A program made the position numbers and the translations under genes. DNA of 8,134 nucleotides from an uncultured Bacteroidales bacterium (lineage in GTDB: Bacteria; Bacteroidota; Bacteroidia; Bacteroidales; Paludibacteraceae), in the NCBI GenBank assembly GCA_946619625.1, contig CAMOMF010000055.1, forward strand, positions 1 through 8,134, written 5' to 3'. A model generated the notes under the pieces. The model was not told where the DNA came from and searched no databases. It saw nothing but the letters and a program-made list of their open reading frames with translations. Positions 6,882-8,134 of this stretch are shown piece after piece; within the stretch, counting starts at the first letter, position 1, and every line of letters starts with the position of its first letter.

Positions 6882-7193
6882 TTAATCTGTTTCATTGATG
6901 ATAAACACATCCTCGTTGTCCGCATGCATAAAGTACTGCTCGCGGGCAAACTGCTCAAGGTTCTCAGTAGAAGCGTTCATCCGTTCAATCTGCGCCTTCG
7001 TCTCGTCGATGGCCTCTTGGTACGACTTCAATTCCGCCTCTTTCCTACTAATTTCATGTGCCCTACGCACACGATTAAGCAACGACTGCTCGCCGCAGAA
7101 AGTCAATATAACGGCAAAAATCAGCAACGTCAGTACATACTTGTTCAGCACATACTTACGCGTCCATTGCCATATGGTATGCCCACGTTCCAT
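6882..7193 (-). CDS. FtsB/DivIC-like septum formation initiator
   Basis: A small bitopic membrane protein of the divisome; FtsB/DivIC proteins bind FtsL and FtsQ/DivIB and help switch on septal wall synthesis. Seen: 103 residues, normal for the family. A short basic N-terminus (WTRKYVLNKY) is followed by one membrane segment at about 19-34 (YVLTLLIFAVILTF). A charged, heptad-like coiled coil runs over about 38-75. The C-terminal motif LEQFAREQYFMHADNEDVFII is the part usually conserved as AREKYxMxxPNEDIYxI. The ATG at 7191-7193 lies about 25 bases after the expected transcript start of its own promoter (7223-7253). The stop (6882-6884) directly touches the heptamer array. It is probably the first gene of a unit continuing into lacI, the GH65 fragment and ruvC. 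FtsB versus DivIC naming is arbitrary for this phylum. Confidence 0.9.
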   Translation of the reverse strand: MERGHTIWQWTRKYVLNKYVLTLLIFAVILTFCGEQSLLNRVRRAHEISRKEAELKSYQEAIDETKAQIERMNASTENLEQFAREQYFMHADNEDVFIINETD

Positions 7194-7222
7194 TTCCTAA
7201 CAATTACGTTCCAATTCGGGTG

Positions 7223-7253
7223 CAAATTTACAACTTTTTTTTGACATTTGCAA
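7223..7253 (-). promoter_or_regulatory. Promoter of ftsB and probable downstream unit
   Basis: On the minus strand, TTG (7251-7253), a 20-base spacer and TAAATTTG (7223-7230) match the Bacteroidetes consensus, followed by CACC. The expected transcript start is near 7216. It shares TTGCAAATGTCAA with the ATPase promoter in the same position relative to the -7 box. Confidence 0.82.
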
Positions 7254-7301
7254 CTTTTTGCGGTATTATATGCAACTTTTTTGCACTTTTTGCGGAAAAG
7301 T

Positions 7302-7332
7302 TTGCATAATTGAGAAAAAAGTTGTAACTTTG
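7302..7332 (+). promoter_or_regulatory. Promoter of the PAP2 gene
   Basis: TTG (7302-7304, within TTTG 7301-7304), a 20-base spacer and TAACTTTG (7325-7332), followed by CACC, match the Bacteroidetes consensus. The expected transcript start is near 7339, giving a leader of about 60 bases before the ATG at 7398. That leader carries three 8-bp tandem units of the TTTCGGGA type at 7352-7375. Confidence 0.85.
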
Positions 7333-7397
7333 CACCCACAAAAGTAAAAAATTTCGGACTTTCGGGATTTCGGGAGAAACAATTTAACATTTTTAAC

Positions 7398-8063
7398 ATG
7401 AACGACTTTTTCAAACGCAATTGCGCTTTTCTTAGCGGTGTCACATTGGTACTTGTTGCCATGATTATTGCATTGTGCGTAGTGCCCAAAGCACAACTGC
7501 ATTTGGCACTAAACGCCTACCACACGCCATTTCTGGACGGTTTCTTCCGCATCTACACGCAGTTTGTACAATGGCCTGTCTATCTGCTCATGTTGCTGCC
7601 TCTGTTTGTTCACCGCCCCGCATGGACCGCTCTTTTTGCCGCGGCGGAGATTGCGTCCGTTTTTGTCATTCAGATACTGAAACATATCTTCAACATGCCT
7701 CGCCCGCTCACTTATTTCACTTCACTGAAAGACAGCCACCCCGACCTATTCGAGGCATGGCAGCAGACGTTGGTAGAAGGCGTCAATCTGCACAGTTGGC
7801 ATTCGTTCCCATCCGGACACACCGCCACGTTCTTTATCTTTTTTGCCGTCTGCGCCCTACTCTACTCGCACCACAACTACCCGCACAAGCAACTTGTGGG
7901 CATACTTTACCTTGTTTTGGCACTGCTGGGCGGCTACTCGCGCATCTACCTGAGCCAGCATTTTCTGCTTGACGTCTGCGTAGGAATGGCAGAGGCGACC
8001 CTGATGAGTTGCATCATTTTCATTCTTTTCCAGCACAAGAACATCAAGGGACTAAGAAGTTGA
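7398..8063 (+). CDS. PAP2-family membrane phosphatase
   Basis: An integral-membrane acid phosphatase of the PAP2/PgpB type. Relatives dephosphorylate lipid substrates such as undecaprenyl pyrophosphate, phosphatidylglycerophosphate or lipid A; the substrate here cannot be assigned. Seen: 221 residues with the complete three-part active site. KHIFNMPRP (K95-P103) fits KX6RP, FPSGHT (137-142) carries H141, and SRIYLSQHFLLD (181-192) fits SRX5HX3D with H188 and D192. Hydrophobic segments lie at about 11-30, 58-72, 76-94, 143-156, 166-180 and 193-211, consistent with about six membrane spans and the active site facing the periplasm. The ATG at 7398 follows an A/T-rich leader from the promoter at 7302-7332. 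It is transcribed away from ftsB. The final codons and the TGA stop (8061-8063) overlap the first bases of the heptamer array, so the repeat supplies the gene end. It may also be a general PgpB-like enzyme. Confidence 0.95.
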   Translation: MNDFFKRNCAFLSGVTLVLVAMIIALCVVPKAQLHLALNAYHTPFLDGFFRIYTQFVQWPVYLLMLLPLFVHRPAWTALFAAAEIASVFVIQILKHIFNMPRPLTYFTSLKDSHPDLFEAWQQTLVEGVNLHSWHSFPSGHTATFFIFFAVCALLYSHHNYPHKQLVGILYLVLALLGGYSRIYLSQHFLLDVCVGMAEATLMSCIIFILFQHKNIKGLRS

Positions 8064-8111
8064 TAGTTGATAGTGGATAGTTGATAGAAGTTGAAAGTGG
8101 AGAGTTGAAAG
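8057..8111. repeat. Second heptamer array, overlapping the PAP2 stop codon
   Basis: AAG, four units (TTGATAG, TTGATAG, TGGATAG, TTGATAG), AAG, then TTGAAAG, TGGAGAG, TTGAAAG. These are the same 7-bp units and the same four-unit 31-bp spacing (8057-8087) as the array at 6762-6881. The plus strand has no C from 8053 to 8113. The TGA of the first TTGATAG is the PAP2 stop. Relative to the PAP2 gene it reads in the opposite sense to how the first array reads relative to ftsB. Confidence 0.93.
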
Positions 8112-8114
8112 TTC

Positions 8115-8134
8115 TTATTTCGGCAAAGCCTCAA
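8115..8134 (-). CDS. Possible C-terminal end of a convergent gene
   Basis: On the minus strand, TAA at 8115-8117 is preceded by codons reading E-A-L-P-K, and the frame stays open to the window edge. This would place the second heptamer array in the gap between two converging genes. Only five whole codons are visible, so this is a weak positional guess and no function can be given. Confidence 0.25.

Larger units (their letters stand above)
7218..7337. promoter_or_regulatory. Mirror-symmetric divergent promoter region with nested inverted repeats
   Basis: Arms at 7218-7240 and 7315-7337 are 23 bp each and complementary at 22 positions; each contains the -7 region of one of the two divergent promoters. 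Inside lies a second imperfect inverted repeat: TATGCAACTTTT (7269-7280) against AAAAGTTTGCATA (7296-7308), with one bulged base and a 15-base loop. TTTTTGCGG also occurs twice directly (7255-7263, 7287-7295). The inner palindrome could be an operator acting on both directions (inference); the outer one may simply reflect two similar promoters facing apart. Confidence 0.7.

Noticed and set aside
6761..6958. Minus-strand 65-codon frame through the heptamer array
   Set aside because: Its peptide (LSTFNFYQLST-like) is only the translated repeat, and it overlaps ftsB out of frame.
7241..7269. TTGACA, 17 bases, TATTAT resembling an E. coli-type sigma-70 promoter (plus strand)
   Set aside because: The primary sigma factor of Bacteroidetes uses TTTG/TAnnTTTG instead, a fully consensus promoter for the same gene lies 60 bases downstream, and TTGACA is part of the minus-strand promoter 13-mer.
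7398..8063. Specific naming of the PAP2 gene as lpxE, lpxF, pgpB or uppP-like
   Set aside because: The three active-site motifs define only the superfamily; substrate cannot be told from them or from the neighbours.

Overview
The window looks like a chromosomal segment from the Bacteroidales, most likely a gut or oral Bacteroides/Prevotella relative. Three promoters match the Bacteroidetes pattern (TTG, 20 bp, TAnnTTTG). Start codons sit behind A/T-rich leaders rather than Shine-Dalgarno sites. The gene set is also typical: NifJ-type pyruvate oxidoreductase, a DUF4143-type AAA ATPase ending in LWLFGFLY, and a short FtsB/DivIC protein. Five complete genes and one cut gene read on the minus strand; one complete gene (PAP2) reads on the plus strand. 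No rRNA, tRNA, insertion sequence, phage gene or CRISPR array was seen.

Layout, left to right. 1-2924 is the first 974 codons of pyruvate:ferredoxin (flavodoxin) oxidoreductase (minus), running off the left edge. 2994-4136 is an ATPase of the AAA_14/DUF4143 type (minus) with a consensus promoter at 4215-4245. The ATG that fits this promoter is followed at once by an in-frame TGA, so the intact frame must begin at GTG or further in. 4309-4884 is ruvC. 4900-5691 encodes only the N-terminal sandwich domain of a GH65 sugar phosphorylase/hydrolase; the catalytic barrel is absent. 5757-6761 is a LacI-family regulator. 6762-6881 is an array of C-free heptamers with a 31-bp higher-order period. 6882-7193 is an FtsB/DivIC-like divisome protein. 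7194-7397 is a compact, nearly mirror-symmetric divergent promoter region. 7398-8063 is a PAP2 phosphatase on the plus strand, whose stop codon lies inside a second copy of the heptamer array (8057-8111).

How the genes may work together (inference): no consensus promoter was seen upstream of lacI, the GH65 fragment or ruvC. They may therefore be read from the ftsB promoter as one minus-strand unit, ftsB-lacI-GH65N-ruvC, with the heptamer array inside the message as an RNA stretch almost without G. Both ends of the GH65 fragment carry imperfect tandem duplications (22 bp at its start, 19 bp at its junction with ruvC). This suggests the locus was rearranged when the catalytic part of a LacI-controlled sugar gene was lost. 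The most interesting signals are this truncation with its duplications, the heptamer arrays touching gene ends, the stop at codon 2 of the ATPase, and its altered Walker B motif. Nothing in the window clearly forms a new multi-gene system.
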